Assembly (NCBI RefSeq): GCF_003113895.1
Contig: NZ_BDUD01000001.1
Coordinates: 3,076,756 to 3,140,755, forward strand
Length of the DNA stretch: 64,000 bases
DNA from: Nostoc commune NIES-4072
GTDB lineage: Bacteria > Cyanobacteriota > Cyanobacteriia > Cyanobacteriales > Nostocaceae
Direction: 5' to 3'
In this document: in pieces, positions 1 through 9,478 of the stretch
Layout of the letters: the number at the start of each line of letters is the position of its first letter
Numbering within the stretch: the first letter of the stretch is position 1
Program-made: the position numbers and the translations under genes
The notes under the pieces: generated by a model
The model's input: only the letters and a program-made list of their open reading frames with translations
Told to the model about the DNA's origin: nothing
Databases searched by the model: none

Positions 1-372
1 TGCCAAATTGAATGCTCACTATATAATATATTTCGATTATTTATCCCAACTGAATAATCATTTGTTATGGTAATGCTCATGGAGTCTCTTGCATAAATCA
101 AAAACAAAGAACCCCACCCCGCATTTGCTGACGCAAACGCTCCCCTCCCGAAGAGCGCGTAGGGGGACGAAGTAGGGTTTTAAACTAATATTATTTAGAT
201 AGACACTGTTCTACCAGACGCGCAATGGACGCGGATTCGTTGGCGCAACCTAAAAAGAGAAGAGGCTGCGCCAAGGAGTCGTACAGAATACATACTGGAT
301 TCTGAATTCTTCTTATAAAACAAAATCCACCTAAACATTAAACTGTTTGGTGGACTTGTTAATTATTTTTAG
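1..372. other. gene-free stretch downstream of tmRNA
   Basis: I see no credible coding region here. The stretch is AT-rich at both ends and has a GC-rich island around 110-180, of a type that recurs between genes in this genus. No function can be assigned from the sequence. Confidence 0.4.
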
Positions 373-759
373 TGGATCCGAGCAGAGTCGAACTGCTGTC
401 CAAATTGGGTATTGACCCCCCGCTCATTCACAGGTTTAGCCTTTCTAATCCTCAAGGCGGGAATCGTTCATTATCCCGAACGTAGGATGCTCTGATTTAA
501 TCTTAGCTAGCAAGCCAACCAGAGAACGCTTACTAGAGCATCCGTTGGGGTTTGGTCTTCAGTCCTTAACGGAGTCAAACTAAAGACGCTCGAACCTATA
601 AGAGGTTTTTAGGCAACTGCTAAAGCAGGCTTACGAGCAAAGCTAACGATGTTATTCGCATTTACTTTTTGTTTGAGCCTTTGATTTGCGAGAGGAGACT
701 CACTCTCGACCTGAATCACAGAGCAGCGTTCGCCAACCTGTCGAAACCGTGACGGACCC
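373..759 (-). ncRNA. ssrA: tmRNA (ssrA)
   Basis: Transfer-messenger RNA, which rescues stalled ribosomes and tags the unfinished protein for proteolysis. On the minus strand the 5' end GGGTCCG (753-759) pairs with CGGATCC (374-380) to form the acceptor stem. The T-arm segment GGACAGCAGTTCGACTCTGC lies just inside the 3' end. CCA is not encoded. The messenger part at 612-659 reads ANNIVSFARKPALAVA and is followed by TAA at 609-611. The ANNIV start is the usual cyanobacterial tag start. The ends are set by acceptor-stem pairing, so an error of a few bases is possible. The gene is in one piece, not permuted. Confidence 0.95.
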
Positions 760-803
760 ATGCGCTTCATAATCCAATTATAATACGCGATTCTGGAAAT
801 GTG

Positions 804-1091
804 TTACTGACAATAATTTTCTTGATGCAAAACAGGATTTAAATTCCTGTCAGTACAGTGTTTTCGACAAGCTCTCAGCATATCCGGTGAAGTATCAATA
901 CCCTCAACATTGATACCAGCTTCTAGCAGTGGAATGAGTAGTCGTCCCGTCCCCACCATCGCCTCCAAAATTCTGCCACCAATTGATGAAAGATGTTTGA
1001 TGTAGTATGGAATATCTGGGTAATCTTGATCAATAGGCTTAGTTATTTCATAAACCTCAGTACATAAGGGCCCGTATGCCGTTAATGTCAT
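804..1091 (-). pseudogene. truncated class I SAM-dependent methyltransferase
   Basis: This open frame has 95 codons and resembles the N-terminal part of a class I methyltransferase. It contains the SAM-binding motif I region (ILEAMVGTGRLLIPLLEAG, about residues 42-60) followed by the acidic motif II (VEGIDTSPDML). Family members usually exceed 200 residues, and everything after motif II is missing. The frame stops 45 bp before the 5' end of the tmRNA gene, so the downstream half was probably lost by deletion. It could be a short expressed protein, but without the rest of the Rossmann fold activity is unlikely. Confidence 0.6.
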
Positions 1092-1109
1092 TTATATAAG
1101 CCTCAAATA

Positions 1110-1156
1110 CTAAAAATAGCCAATTGCTAATCTTAAAATAATTAGCAATTGGCTAT
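1110..1156 (-). terminator. Rho-independent terminator after atpG
   Basis: A perfect 16-bp inverted repeat (arms 1116-1131 and 1141-1156, loop of 9) lies 38 bp past the atpG stop. On the minus strand it is followed by TTTTT. It probably ends the GTPase-atpG transcript. Confidence 0.8.
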
Positions 1157-1194
1157 ATATTACAACGCACTACAAATAAATAATTAGCTATAAC

Positions 1195-2142
1195 CTAAGT
1201 TAGGGCTTCAGCACCACCAACAACTTCTAGGAGTTCTTGGGTAATTGCAGCTTGTCGGGCTTTGTTGTAAGACAGCGTGAGGGTGTTAATCAATTCACCA
1301 GCATTTTCACTAGCATTACTCATGGCTGTCATCCGGGCTGCTAGTTCACTAGCCGCCGATTCTTGCAGCGCTCGCAATAGCTGGTTACTCAGATACAGGG
1401 GCAACAAAGAATCGAGAATCTGCACTGGATCTTGCTCGAAAATCATGTCAGGAGCCAACGGGCGGGCTTGGCTAGCCACTTTCTCCCGTTCGACTTCAAA
1501 TTTACCGCCACGGGTTGTCAAGCGGAAGATTTCGTCATCGCCTGTTTCTAGACCTTGCGGATCGAGGGGCAGTAAGGTTTGGATCACAGGACGGGAGCTA
1601 ACCAATGAAATGAATCTGGTGTAGATTAATTCGATGCGGTCTACTTCTTCGGAAAGGAACAAGGAAAGTAGTTGGTCAGCAATCTGATTGGCTTCTGCTG
1701 CGGTGGGAATTTGCTCTAAGCCGCTATAAGTAGCATCAATAGGCTGATCTCGGCGTTGAAAGTACTGTGTAGCTTTGCGTCCGACTAACACAAATTGATA
1801 GTTTAAACCTTCTGCCTTGATTTCTTTGGCGCGGTTTTCTGCACGACGGATAACGTTACTATTGTAGCCGCCGCATAGACCGCGATCGCCTGAAATTACC
1901 AATAACCCGACTGACTTAACTTCTCTTTTTCTTAGTAGTGGTAGGTTTGCTTCTTCAAACCGTAGACGGCTTTGCAAACCATACAATACTTGTGCCAAGC
2001 GATCGGCAAAGGGACGAGTCGCTAGCACTTGTTCTTGTGCCCGGCGCACTCTAGCCGCAGCTACGAGACGCATGGCTTCTGTAATTTTTTTGGTGTTTTT
2101 GACCGACTGAATGCGATCGCGTATTGCTTTTAGATTGGGCAT
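1195..2142 (-). CDS. atpG: ATP synthase F1 gamma subunit
   Basis: Central rotor stalk of the thylakoid F1Fo-ATP synthase; it couples proton flow through the c-ring to catalysis in alpha3beta3. The protein has 315 residues. The N-terminal helix [20 protein letters not shown] and the C-terminal helix ([20 protein letters not shown]) are the family hallmarks. The middle carries the cyanobacterial insertion (around [18 protein letters not shown]) without the regulatory cysteine pair of plant chloroplast gamma. In most cyanobacteria this gene directly follows atpA. Here two GTPase genes and a terminator lie between them, so gamma is probably transcribed from a separate promoter. The symbol atpC is used for this gene in chloroplast nomenclature. 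Confidence 0.97.
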   Translation of the reverse strand: MPNLKAIRDRIQSVKNTKKITEAMRLVAAARVRRAQEQVLATRPFADRLAQVLYGLQSRLRFEEANLPLLRKREVKSVGLLVISGDRGLCGGYNSNVIRRAENRAKEIKAEGLNYQFVLVGRKATQYFQRRDQPIDATYSGLEQIPTAAEANQIADQLLSLFLSEEVDRIELIYTRFISLVSSRPVIQTLLPLDPQGLETGDDEIFRLTTRGGKFEVEREKVASQARPLAPDMIFEQDPVQILDSLLPLYLSNQLLRALQESAASELAARMTAMSNASENAGELINTLTLSYNKARQAAITQELLEVVGGAEALT

Positions 2143-2313
2143 AATTTGTGTTCAAGAATTAGGAGGCGACAGATGATGAATTACATCATGAACTTTTGTT
2201 GATTCACCACTTCGCTAGTTCAGCACTCAGTAGTATCTCTCCTTAGATTTTACCAGCAAGGAAACCTAAGCTAATCTTAGTTTCTTATGATTTAGGATTT
2301 AAGATGATGATTA

Positions 2314-4317
2314 CTAATCCTTATTTTTCTTTCGTACCTTCCACAGATTTTTATAACTGTCAATAATAATCTTTGAAAGTTCAGATTCAGACATTTCCTC
2401 CCCATCATTTTGTGCTTTTAGATACTTTTCATATGCAATAAGCAAAGCCTTGCCCATTAAGTATGTGGTTAACGTTGCTCTTCGAGGTCTAAACGAACCT
2501 ATGACAGGTATTGATGTTAACATTAATGTAGGGATTGATACAGATGCACAAGCAGCATATATTGCCCACAGGAAAGAATTATTAAATTTCAATCCACATA
2601 TATAAGTGAGATGTGCTACCATAGCTGTCTGAACTCCAGCTGTCGCCAATCCACCGACAAAACCGGAAAGAGGACTACCAGCTAAAGCTGCTCCTGCTAG
2701 GTAGAGGTTAAGGTATTTCTCAGCTTCAGATATTTTTAAATCTACATCGACCTTCTGTGCAGAAATAAACGCTGTTCTCGCCTCTACTTCTGTTTCTTCT
2801 GCAATCCAGGCTTTTCTCACCTCTTCTTTTGCAATACGATATTTTTTATTTGCCTCCTGCGCTGCGGCTCGTGCTGCAATCCGGGCTGTTCTCTCCGTCT
2901 CCTGTGCTGCGGCTTGTCCTGCAATCCGGGCTGTTCTCTCCGCCTCTTGTGCTGCGGCTTGTGCTGCAATCCGAGCTTTTTTTGCTTGTTCTGGGAAAAG
3001 TGAATAAGTGACTTTAATTAGTTTTTCTAAACCATAAGCTGGAATTTTCAAATCATTAGTAATTGGAAATGGATCTGCCAAAACAGGAATCAGATCATCC
3101 ACTGGTAAATTTAGGTTTTTAATAAAGTCCAGTAACTCACTACGTTCAGGATTGTATGTTTGGGTAAGAACAATAATAACTGGTACTTCTTGTTTCGCTA
3201 GGTCTTTAATCCATTCCTCTTCCGCATTCTGAATTCTTTTACTGTTATCACTAATACAGTACCAAACAAAATGAATATGCTCTTTAGCATCTTGCTTTCG
3301 TTTTTCTGCAATTAGTTTAACTACTTCTTCTTTTGTACGTTTAATTTTTTCTTCATCTACTTCTAGTCCAGGAGTGTCATATATGGTTACTGGAGAATCT
3401 GGATGACTATGCTCTTCAATTTTTTCAGTTATAGGTTTGCCAGTCCCTGTTTTTGCTATTTCAAATCCAAATACAGCATTTATTAAGGTACTTTTACCTG
3501 CTCCTGTTAGACCTATCACCATCGCATTACATTTGCCGTTTTTCTGAGCATATGATTTGTACTCGTTTTGAACTTTTTTCCCGAATTCTTCTTCATTCAT
3601 ATGACAAAGGTATTTCTCAGCTTCAGATATTTTTAAATTTACATTGACCTTCTGTTCTGCAATAAAAGCTTTTCTTGCAACTTCTGGTAATATTGAGGCA
3701 GTTACTTCCACTAGATGCTCTAGTCCATGCCTTGTAATTGTGAAATCATCAGTAATTTGAACAGGTTCTGCTAAAACTGGAATCACATCATCATCAACTA
3801 ATAAATCTCGTTTTTTGATAAAGTCCAGTAACTTACTACGTTTAGGATCGTATGTTTGGGTAAGAACAATAATAACTGGTACATCTAGTTTAACTATGTC
3901 TTTAATCCATTCTTCCTCCGCATCCTCAAATCTGCTTGACCGCTCGGAAATACAGAACCAGACAACATGAATATGATTTTCAATAGGTTGCTTGCGTTTT
4001 TCGTCAATTAGTCTAGCAAGCTTGTCTTTTAGACGTTGAATTACTTCCCCAGTTAATTCTAGTCCAGGAGTATCATAGAGCGTAATAGGAGAACCTGGTT
4101 GCCTATACTGCTCAATATCTTGGGTTATAGGTTTGCCTGTTCCCGTTTGTGCTAATTCTTCTCCAAAAACAGCATTTACGAGGGTACTTTTACCTACCCC
4201 AGTTTTACCGAGTAATAAGATATTACATTGCCCAATGTCCTTGGCAAACGATTCGTATTGTTTATTGAATGTATCACGCAGCTGCTCATTACTATAATTA
4301 GTATTTTTATCAGCCAT
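2314..4317 (-). CDS. tandem-G-domain membrane GTPase
   Basis: A 667-residue GTPase of the dynamin/Era-like TRAFAC type with two complete G domains in tandem. The P-loops are GKTGVGKS at residues 37-44 and GLTGAGKS near 269-276. Each is followed by TGTGKPIT (switch I), YDTPGLE (G3) and VPVIIVLTQTY (G4 region). Each half closes with a similar segment ending LKISEAEKYL. Between the second G domain and the C-terminus lies an alanine-rich helical stretch built of about three 15-residue repeats (ARIAAQAAAQEAERT type). The last ~110 residues are hydrophobic with Gly-rich helices, like the DUF697 membrane region of related GTPases. Substrate and role are unknown. It sits between atpA and atpG beside a single-G-domain paralogue, with 176 bp between them. 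Confidence 0.85.
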   Translation of the reverse strand: MADKNTNYSNEQLRDTFNKQYESFAKDIGQCNILLLGKTGVGKSTLVNAVFGEELAQTGTGKPITQDIEQYRQPGSPITLYDTPGLELTGEVIQRLKDKLARLIDEKRKQPIENHIHVVWFCISERSSRFEDAEEEWIKDIVKLDVPVIIVLTQTYDPKRSKLLDFIKKRDLLVDDDVIPVLAEPVQITDDFTITRHGLEHLVEVTASILPEVARKAFIAEQKVNVNLKISEAEKYLCHMNEEEFGKKVQNEYKSYAQKNGKCNAMVIGLTGAGKSTLINAVFGFEIAKTGTGKPITEKIEEHSHPDSPVTIYDTPGLEVDEEKIKRTKEEVVKLIAEKRKQDAKEHIHFVWYCISDNSKRIQNAEEEWIKDLAKQEVPVIIVLTQTYNPERSELLDFIKNLNLPVDDLIPVLADPFPITNDLKIPAYGLEKLIKVTYSLFPEQAKKARIAAQAAAQEAERTARIAGQAAAQETERTARIAARAAAQEANKKYRIAKEEVRKAWIAEETEVEARTAFISAQKVDVDLKISEAEKYLNLYLAGAALAGSPLSGFVGGLATAGVQTAMVAHLTYICGLKFNNSFLWAIYAACASVSIPTLMLTSIPVIGSFRPRRATLTTYLMGKALLIAYEKYLKAQNDGEEMSESELSKIIIDSYKNLWKVRKKNKD

Positions 4318-4491
4318 TGATGGATATATAAGAATTCAGGTTTTTACCATAGTTTAGCACTTAATGATAATTAAATTGGCTATTTTTATACGTCTCAATA
4401 AAATATAAGCAAATTTTTATGAAGATGAACTTCATTTTTGGGGGTAGAAACTTTATGTATAAAGTCTCTAGATAATTCATTTGGTACAACC

Positions 4492-5733
4492 TCATGAATA
4501 CTTGGTCTTATCGCAGTACTTCTGATATTCTTCTGCAAAAATCTCTATAAATTTTCTGATTTCTTCCTCAGTTAGTATTTTTTCATCTACTAGTCTTAAA
4601 GAATAACGCTTTAGAGTATCAATCCAAGCTAAACAAAGTAAAGATGTTGATGTTCCTGCAACCAAAGCATCGTTTACTGAATTTACAAGTGGTACTAAAC
4701 TAGTTAAAATTGTAGATGCACCAGTTGTTAATATTGCTGCTGCAAGTGCTTGGTACTCTGGTGATAACAATAATAATTCCTGCTCTTCTTGCTTTAATCC
4801 AAAAATTGAACTTATTTGTTTTAAAAAAAGCAGTTGTGCCGCAGGGAGAATAGTTCCACTAACAGGAACCACAGGATTTAATGCGATAAGACTAGTCACC
4901 GAGGTATATACAGCAGTCAATTTTTGTGCTTCTTGTATTTTGAGGTCGATACTAGCAACCTGTTCACTAATAAATGCTTGTTTCGCTTGTTTTTCCAGAA
5001 GACTGGCAGTTTGTCTAACTAAAAGCTCTAGGTTCTTTTTTGGAGATGTATATTCCTCGCTAATTTTCTCTTCTACAGCCAGAATTGGGATAAGTGGAAT
5101 TTTATTTTTGTCTATAATTATTTCGTCTGTCTTTGTAATGCAGTGAATTAGAGATTTCAGTTTTTCTTCTTTTACAGCTGTTCCATTCTTTATTGCTATG
5201 AAAAGATCGTGTAATTCCGGTTGCTTTATTGTTCTTGTTAAGACAATAATAATCGGGATGTTATTGTGTTTTTCTCTTAAATCAGTAATCCATTTTTCTT
5301 CTACATCCTCAAATCTCTCAGAGTTAGAGTTAATACAGTAGAAAATTACATCAATTGTTACATTTTGAAATTCTTTGTGGCTACCTTCTATTAATGCCTC
5401 AACATCTCTCTTATTACTTTCAGTATTGTATTGATTTAATTCCCCGTCCGTTAACTCTAATCCTCTTGAATCAAAAGCTACGATTAGACATTCTTTTTGC
5501 TCATATCTGGTTAGTTTACCAGTCACAGGTTTACCTGCACCCTCTGGAGCTAAATTGACTCGAAAGATAGAGTTAATTAATGTACTTTTACCAACACCAG
5601 TTTTACCTATTAATAAAATATTACATTTAGCTAACTCATTATAATTTTCAAGGTCTTTAGTCTGACCTTGTAATTTCTCAGCAATTTGCTGTTGCCATTT
5701 CCGAAACTCAGGCAAAAAATTGTCAATATCCAT
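4492..5733 (-). CDS. single-G-domain membrane GTPase, paralogue of the next gene
   Basis: A 413-residue GTPase related to the 667-residue protein downstream of it. It has one G domain: GKTGVGKS near residues 43-50, a switch I region GAGKPVTGKL, then FDSRGLE where the usual G3 would be DTPG, and IPIIIVLTRT in the G4 region. The DSRG variant may alter hydrolysis. After AFISEQVASIDLKIQEAQKL comes a hydrophobic C-terminal region (about 280-370) with at least two probable membrane-associating helices. This gene follows the atpA terminator, so the promoter is probably in the ~120 bp between 5734 and 5857. Function unknown; a link to ATP synthase is only positional. Confidence 0.85.
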   Translation of the reverse strand: MDIDNFLPEFRKWQQQIAEKLQGQTKDLENYNELAKCNILLIGKTGVGKSTLINSIFRVNLAPEGAGKPVTGKLTRYEQKECLIVAFDSRGLELTDGELNQYNTESNKRDVEALIEGSHKEFQNVTIDVIFYCINSNSERFEDVEEKWITDLREKHNNIPIIIVLTRTIKQPELHDLFIAIKNGTAVKEEKLKSLIHCITKTDEIIIDKNKIPLIPILAVEEKISEEYTSPKKNLELLVRQTASLLEKQAKQAFISEQVASIDLKIQEAQKLTAVYTSVTSLIALNPVVPVSGTILPAAQLLFLKQISSIFGLKQEEQELLLLSPEYQALAAAILTTGASTILTSLVPLVNSVNDALVAGTSTSLLCLAWIDTLKRYSLRLVDEKILTEEEIRKFIEIFAEEYQKYCDKTKYS

Positions 5734-5856
5734 AATATCTACTAATTATTATAAGTAAATTAGTATACTATGTCTGACAATCCACATCGTACATAAATTC
5801 TAAATTTTTATTAAAATCTGTACGCCCCTATGATGATAAATATTTTTCTTACACAC

Positions 5857-5922
5857 AAAAAAACCGAGTTTATTAATAAGCACTAATCTATAAAATAATA
5901 GATTTGCTTCAAAACTCGGTTT
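5857..5922 (-). terminator. Rho-independent terminator after atpA
   Basis: On the minus strand, 21 bp past the atpA stop, AAACCGAGTTTT pairs with AAACTCGGTTT, and the second arm runs into a T tract. The loop region contains a second small hairpin (TAATCTATaaaATAATAGATT type). This separates atpA transcription from the two GTPases and atpG. Confidence 0.8.
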
Positions 5923-5943
5923 ACACAAAATACAAAAATTAAA

Positions 5944-7464
5944 TTACGCTGTTGCTTTGAAGGTCTTCTTAAATTCGGTAAGTGCTTCTTTCAAGGCAGC
6001 TTCTTCTGCATCACCTAGTGCTTTGGAGGCTCTTACGCCTTCGGCATACTGGGTTTTACCAGTCTTTAAGTACTCCCGCAGACCTTGGGTAAAGTTTGTG
6101 ACTTTATCTACAGGAACGTCATCCAAGTAACCATTGATACCAGCGTAAAGAATTGCTACTTGCTCGTATACTGAGAGTGGCGAATTTTGTGGCTGCTTGA
6201 GAAGTTCGCGTAACCGTTGACCCCGTGCTAACTGGTCTTGAGTGGCTTTATCTAAGTCGGAAGCAAATTGAGCAAAGGCTTGCAGGTCGTCAAATTGGGC
6301 TAGTTCCAATTTAATCTTACCAGCAACTTTTTTCATTGCCTTAGTTTGAGCAGCAGAACCCACGCGGGATACGGAAATACCTGGGTTCACAGCCGGACGG
6401 ATACCAGCGTTGAACAAGTCAGAAGATAGGAATATCTGACCATCGGTAATAGAAATTACGTTGGTGGGGATGTATGCCGAAACGTCACCAGCTTGGGTTT
6501 CGATGATTGGTAGGGCGGTCATACTGCCTTTACCTAATTCGTCACTCAGCTTGGCTGCTCTTTCTAACAAACGAGAGTGAATGTAGAATACATCTCCAGG
6601 GTAAGCTTCGCGTCCGGGTGGACGACGCAGCAGTAGTGACATTTGGCGATAAGCTTGAGCTTGCTTGGAAAGATCATCATAAATTACCAGGGTAGCTTTG
6701 CCTTTGTACATAAAGTACTCAGCAATAGTTGCGCCTGTGTAAGGAGCTAGGTATTGTAGGGTTGCTGGTTCACTGGCACTAGCTGCGACGACGATGGTGT
6801 AGTCGAGTGCGCCTTTTTCTTGCAATGTCTGCACCACGTTAGCTACGGTGGAAGCCTTTTGACCGATCGCAACGTATACACAAATTACATCTTCTTCTTT
6901 TTGGTTGATGATTGTGTCGATTGCGATCGCAGTTTTACCTGTTTGACGGTCGCCAATAATCAATTCCCGTTGACCACGACCGATGGGAATCATTGAGTCA
7001 ATAGCTGTGATACCCGTTTGCATGGGTTCGTGTACTGACCGACGAGCAATGATACCGGGTGCTGGAGATTCAATCAAACGGCTGTCTGAAGTCTTGATGT
7101 CTCCCTTACCATCAATGGGACGACCCAAAGCGTCTACAACTCGTCCAATTAAGGCTTCTCCTACGGGTACTTGGGCAATTCTACCGGTAGCGGTTACAGA
7201 GCTACCTTCTTGAATTTCTAGCCCTTCACCCATGAGTACCGCGCCCACATTGTCTTCTTCTAAGTTCTGGGCGATGCCAACTGTGCCGTCTTCAAATTCC
7301 AAAAGTTCCCCAGACATAGCCTTTTCCAGACCATAAATCCGGGCAATACCGTCACCTACTTGTAGGACAGTACCAACGTTAGCAACTTTGACCTCTTGAT
7401 CGTATTGCTCGATTTGTTGTTGGATAATGCTGCTAATTTCGTCAGGTCTAATTGATATGCTCAT
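5944..7464 (-). CDS. atpA: ATP synthase F1 alpha subunit
   Basis: Non-catalytic nucleotide-binding subunit of the alpha3beta3 hexamer. The protein has 506 residues, the normal length. The P-loop GDRQTGKTA lies near residues 170-178, and the signature [17 protein letters not shown] near 360 includes the arginine finger. It is the last gene of the atp1-to-atpA transcript, followed by a strong terminator. The gap to the upstream atpH gene (265 bp) is unusually long for this operon and is filled with tandem repeats. The beta and epsilon genes are not in the window, as is usual in cyanobacteria, where they form a second cluster. Confidence 0.98.
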   Translation of the reverse strand: MSISIRPDEISSIIQQQIEQYDQEVKVANVGTVLQVGDGIARIYGLEKAMSGELLEFEDGTVGIAQNLEEDNVGAVLMGEGLEIQEGSSVTATGRIAQVPVGEALIGRVVDALGRPIDGKGDIKTSDSRLIESPAPGIIARRSVHEPMQTGITAIDSMIPIGRGQRELIIGDRQTGKTAIAIDTIINQKEEDVICVYVAIGQKASTVANVVQTLQEKGALDYTIVVAASASEPATLQYLAPYTGATIAEYFMYKGKATLVIYDDLSKQAQAYRQMSLLLRRPPGREAYPGDVFYIHSRLLERAAKLSDELGKGSMTALPIIETQAGDVSAYIPTNVISITDGQIFLSSDLFNAGIRPAVNPGISVSRVGSAAQTKAMKKVAGKIKLELAQFDDLQAFAQFASDLDKATQDQLARGQRLRELLKQPQNSPLSVYEQVAILYAGINGYLDDVPVDKVTNFTQGLREYLKTGKTQYAEGVRASKALGDAEEAALKEALTEFKKTFKATA

Positions 7465-7605
7465 GTGTCTATTTTGTTTGCTTTCGAGACGGGAAAATTC
7501 AATAGTTAGGAGTGATGAATTAAGAGTGATGAGTTAAGAGCGATGAGTTAAAAAAGCAAAGGTTAAAAGTTAAAAGTCAAAATAAATTATTGTTTACTTA
7601 ACTCT

Positions 7606-7722
7606 TAACTCCTGTACAGACGCGATTAATCGCGTCTCTACTCCTAACTCCTGTACAGACGCGATTAATCGCGTCTCTACTCCTAACTCCTGTACAAACG
7701 CGATTAATCGCGTCTCTACTCC
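7606..7722. repeat. three tandem 39-bp repeats carrying a palindrome
   Basis: Three head-to-tail 39-bp copies start at 7606, 7645 and 7684. The only differences seen are single bases such as ACAGACG to ACAAACG in copy 3. Each contains the palindrome GACGCGATTAATCGCGTC, so the transcript between atpH and atpA would carry three stacked hairpins. Just beside it, 7507-7550 has three imperfect copies of a GAGTGATGAATTAA-type repeat. Confidence 0.9.
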
Positions 7723-7729
7723 TAACTTT

Positions 7730-8284
7730 CTAGCTATTAGTTAAGCGCAATGAAAGGCGACGTAATTGACCCCGGATACTGGCATCAATTACCTGCGAAC
7801 CTACTTTAATGATCACACCACCAATTAACTCACTGTCTACCTTGGTTTCTAGCTCTACCTGGCGAGCATTACTGATGGCAATGACCTTTTGGATGATTGC
7901 CTGCTGTTGAGCTTCTGTGAGGGGAACGGCTGAAATTACTTCCGCTAATACGGTTTGATTCAGCTGCCGCAACAGCGCCAGATATTGTTGAAAAATAGAT
8001 TCCAAGAATGCAATGCGGCGTTTGTCTACTAGTACTAACAAAAAGTTGCGTAAGTAGGGGTTAGAGCCTTCGCCGAGTATTTGTTTGATGAGAGCTTTTT
8101 TGTTCTCAGCCTGAATAAACGGGTTGCTGAAGAAGTTATGTAGCTGTTTGTCTGCTCTTAACAGTCCCAGTAAAGTCCGCGCATCTTCCCCGAACTCTTC
8201 TGTCAAATTTTTCGATTGCGCTATTGACAAAAGTGCCTGTGCATAGGGCTGGGCTACTTCGGCTGTTGCTACCTGACTTGTCAT
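7730..8284 (-). CDS. atpH: ATP synthase F1 delta subunit (OSCP)
   Basis: Peripheral-stalk protein joining the b/b' stalk to the top of F1. It has 184 residues, the normal length. The N-terminal helical domain starts [17 protein letters not shown], and the C-terminal domain has the conserved [23 protein letters not shown]. The start overlaps the stop of atpF by four bases (ATGA, 8281-8284), indicating translational coupling. Chloroplast nomenclature calls this atpD. Confidence 0.96.
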   Translation of the reverse strand: MTSQVATAEVAQPYAQALLSIAQSKNLTEEFGEDARTLLGLLRADKQLHNFFSNPFIQAENKKALIKQILGEGSNPYLRNFLLVLVDKRRIAFLESIFQQYLALLRQLNQTVLAEVISAVPLTEAQQQAIIQKVIAISNARQVELETKVDSELIGGVIIKVGSQVIDASIRGQLRRLSLRLTNS

Positions 8285-8853
8285 ACATTGCCTCCCAGTT
8301 GTGCGATGCTGCGGTCAATTAAACTTTGTTGAGCATCGTCGGCAATCCCGCCTTTGAGTTGCGATTCGACTTTTTGCAATGCTAGTGCAGCAACTCTTTG
8401 CCGTAGTTGGGCGATCGCTCGCTCTGTTTCGGTGTTTAAATCTGCTGCTGCTGTTTGTTTCAAGCGTTCTACGTCTTGCGCTGCCTTCGCTAACAAGGCT
8501 TCTTTCGTCTTTTGGGCGTTTTCTGTGGCAGATTGGCGGATGCGTTCTGCTTCTGCTTGAGATTGCTTCAACTGCTCTTGCGCTTGGGAAAGGGCAGTCT
8601 TTGCCTCTTTTAAGCGCCCTTCTGCTTCCTGAATTGCGGTGGCAATATTGGATTGTCGCTCGTTCAGGATATTGCTTAAAACCTTACGTCCGAAGTAGAA
8701 TAATATGCCAACCAGAATCGTTAGATTGATCAGATTGGTTTCAAAAATGTCTAGGTTTAGACCGAAACCACCTTCTGCTGCGCCTTCTGCCAATTCAGAG
8801 TGAACAGCGTTCGCTTCTGCGGCAAGTAATAAGAATGTCCCCATGATACCCAT
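8281..8853 (-). CDS. atpF: ATP synthase Fo b subunit
   Basis: Membrane-anchored peripheral stalk subunit. The 190-residue protein has one membrane helix (about residues 35-55, [20 protein letters not shown]) followed by a long charged coiled coil rich in A, Q, E and K. The first ~30 residues may be a cleaved leader, as in other cyanobacterial and chloroplast b subunits. The b' gene lies 193 bp upstream; the delta gene overlaps its stop. Confidence 0.95.
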   Translation of the reverse strand: MGIMGTFLLLAAEANAVHSELAEGAAEGGFGLNLDIFETNLINLTILVGILFYFGRKVLSNILNERQSNIATAIQEAEGRLKEAKTALSQAQEQLKQSQAEAERIRQSATENAQKTKEALLAKAAQDVERLKQTAAADLNTETERAIAQLRQRVAALALQKVESQLKGGIADDAQQSLIDRSIAQLGGNV

Positions 8854-9046
8854 TTACAAGTGCGCTGCTCGCTTGCTAATACGTTGTATTTTTCCCAAGG
8901 GAAGGAAGTTTAAGTATCTTTTCCCCGTAAGGAAATTAAGTATCTTTCCCCAGAAGGGAAAAAGTGCCTTTATTTGACACTTAAATTTTGCGCTCTGGAC
9001 TAGGGCCCAGTTGCGCGTATGCTTTCACAGAGCCAGTCTAGTTAGC

Positions 9047-9478
9047 TTATCTAACTGGAGTTGGCCCCAATAGTTTTTCTAGAATCTGCCTGCTTAGAGC
9101 ATCAACTTGTTGCTCTAAGGTGCGAAAAGCTTCTTGCTTTTGTTGTTCTATTTCAATAGAAGCTTGTTCTCGTTGAGACTGAGCTTCCTTTTGGGCCTCG
9201 GCAATTTTCTCGGCAGTAATTTTCTTAGCTTCAAGTTGAGCTGCTTCTACGGTAGCTTGCGATTGTCTGCGAGCGTCTGCGAGTTGTTGCTCATATTCGG
9301 TAGCCAAGCGCTCGGCTTTAGCCAAGCTCTCTTTTGCCTCAAGGGTATTCGTTCGGATATAACTATCGCGATCGTCTAGTACCTTGGTCAGTGGCTTATA
9401 GAAAATTGCATTCAACAAAGCTGCCAATAGCAGGAATTGCAATGCCATGAAGGGCAAGGTAGCATCGAAATCAAACAT
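9047..9478 (-). CDS. atpF2: ATP synthase Fo b' subunit
   Basis: Second peripheral-stalk subunit, found in photosynthetic organisms, forming a heterodimer with b. The protein has 143 residues. The membrane helix is near the N-terminus ([20 protein letters not shown]), then [17 protein letters not shown], then a long coiled coil. No leader is seen, unlike subunit b. The gene is also named atpG in older cyanobacterial literature. Confidence 0.95.
   Translation of the reverse strand: MFDFDATLPFMALQFLLLAALLNAIFYKPLTKVLDDRDSYIRTNTLEAKESLAKAERLATEYEQQLADARRQSQATVEAAQLEAKKITAEKIAEAQKEAQSQREQASIEIEQQKQEAFRTLEQQVDALSRQILEKLLGPTPVR

Noticed and set aside
2829..3011. Plus-strand repetitive frame inside the 667-residue GTPase gene
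   Set aside because: Antisense of the 45-bp alanine-rich repeats.
7606..7722. Regularly spaced repeats considered as a CRISPR array
   Set aside because: The 39-bp units are contiguous with no unique spacers, and there are no cas genes; it is a plain tandem repeat.
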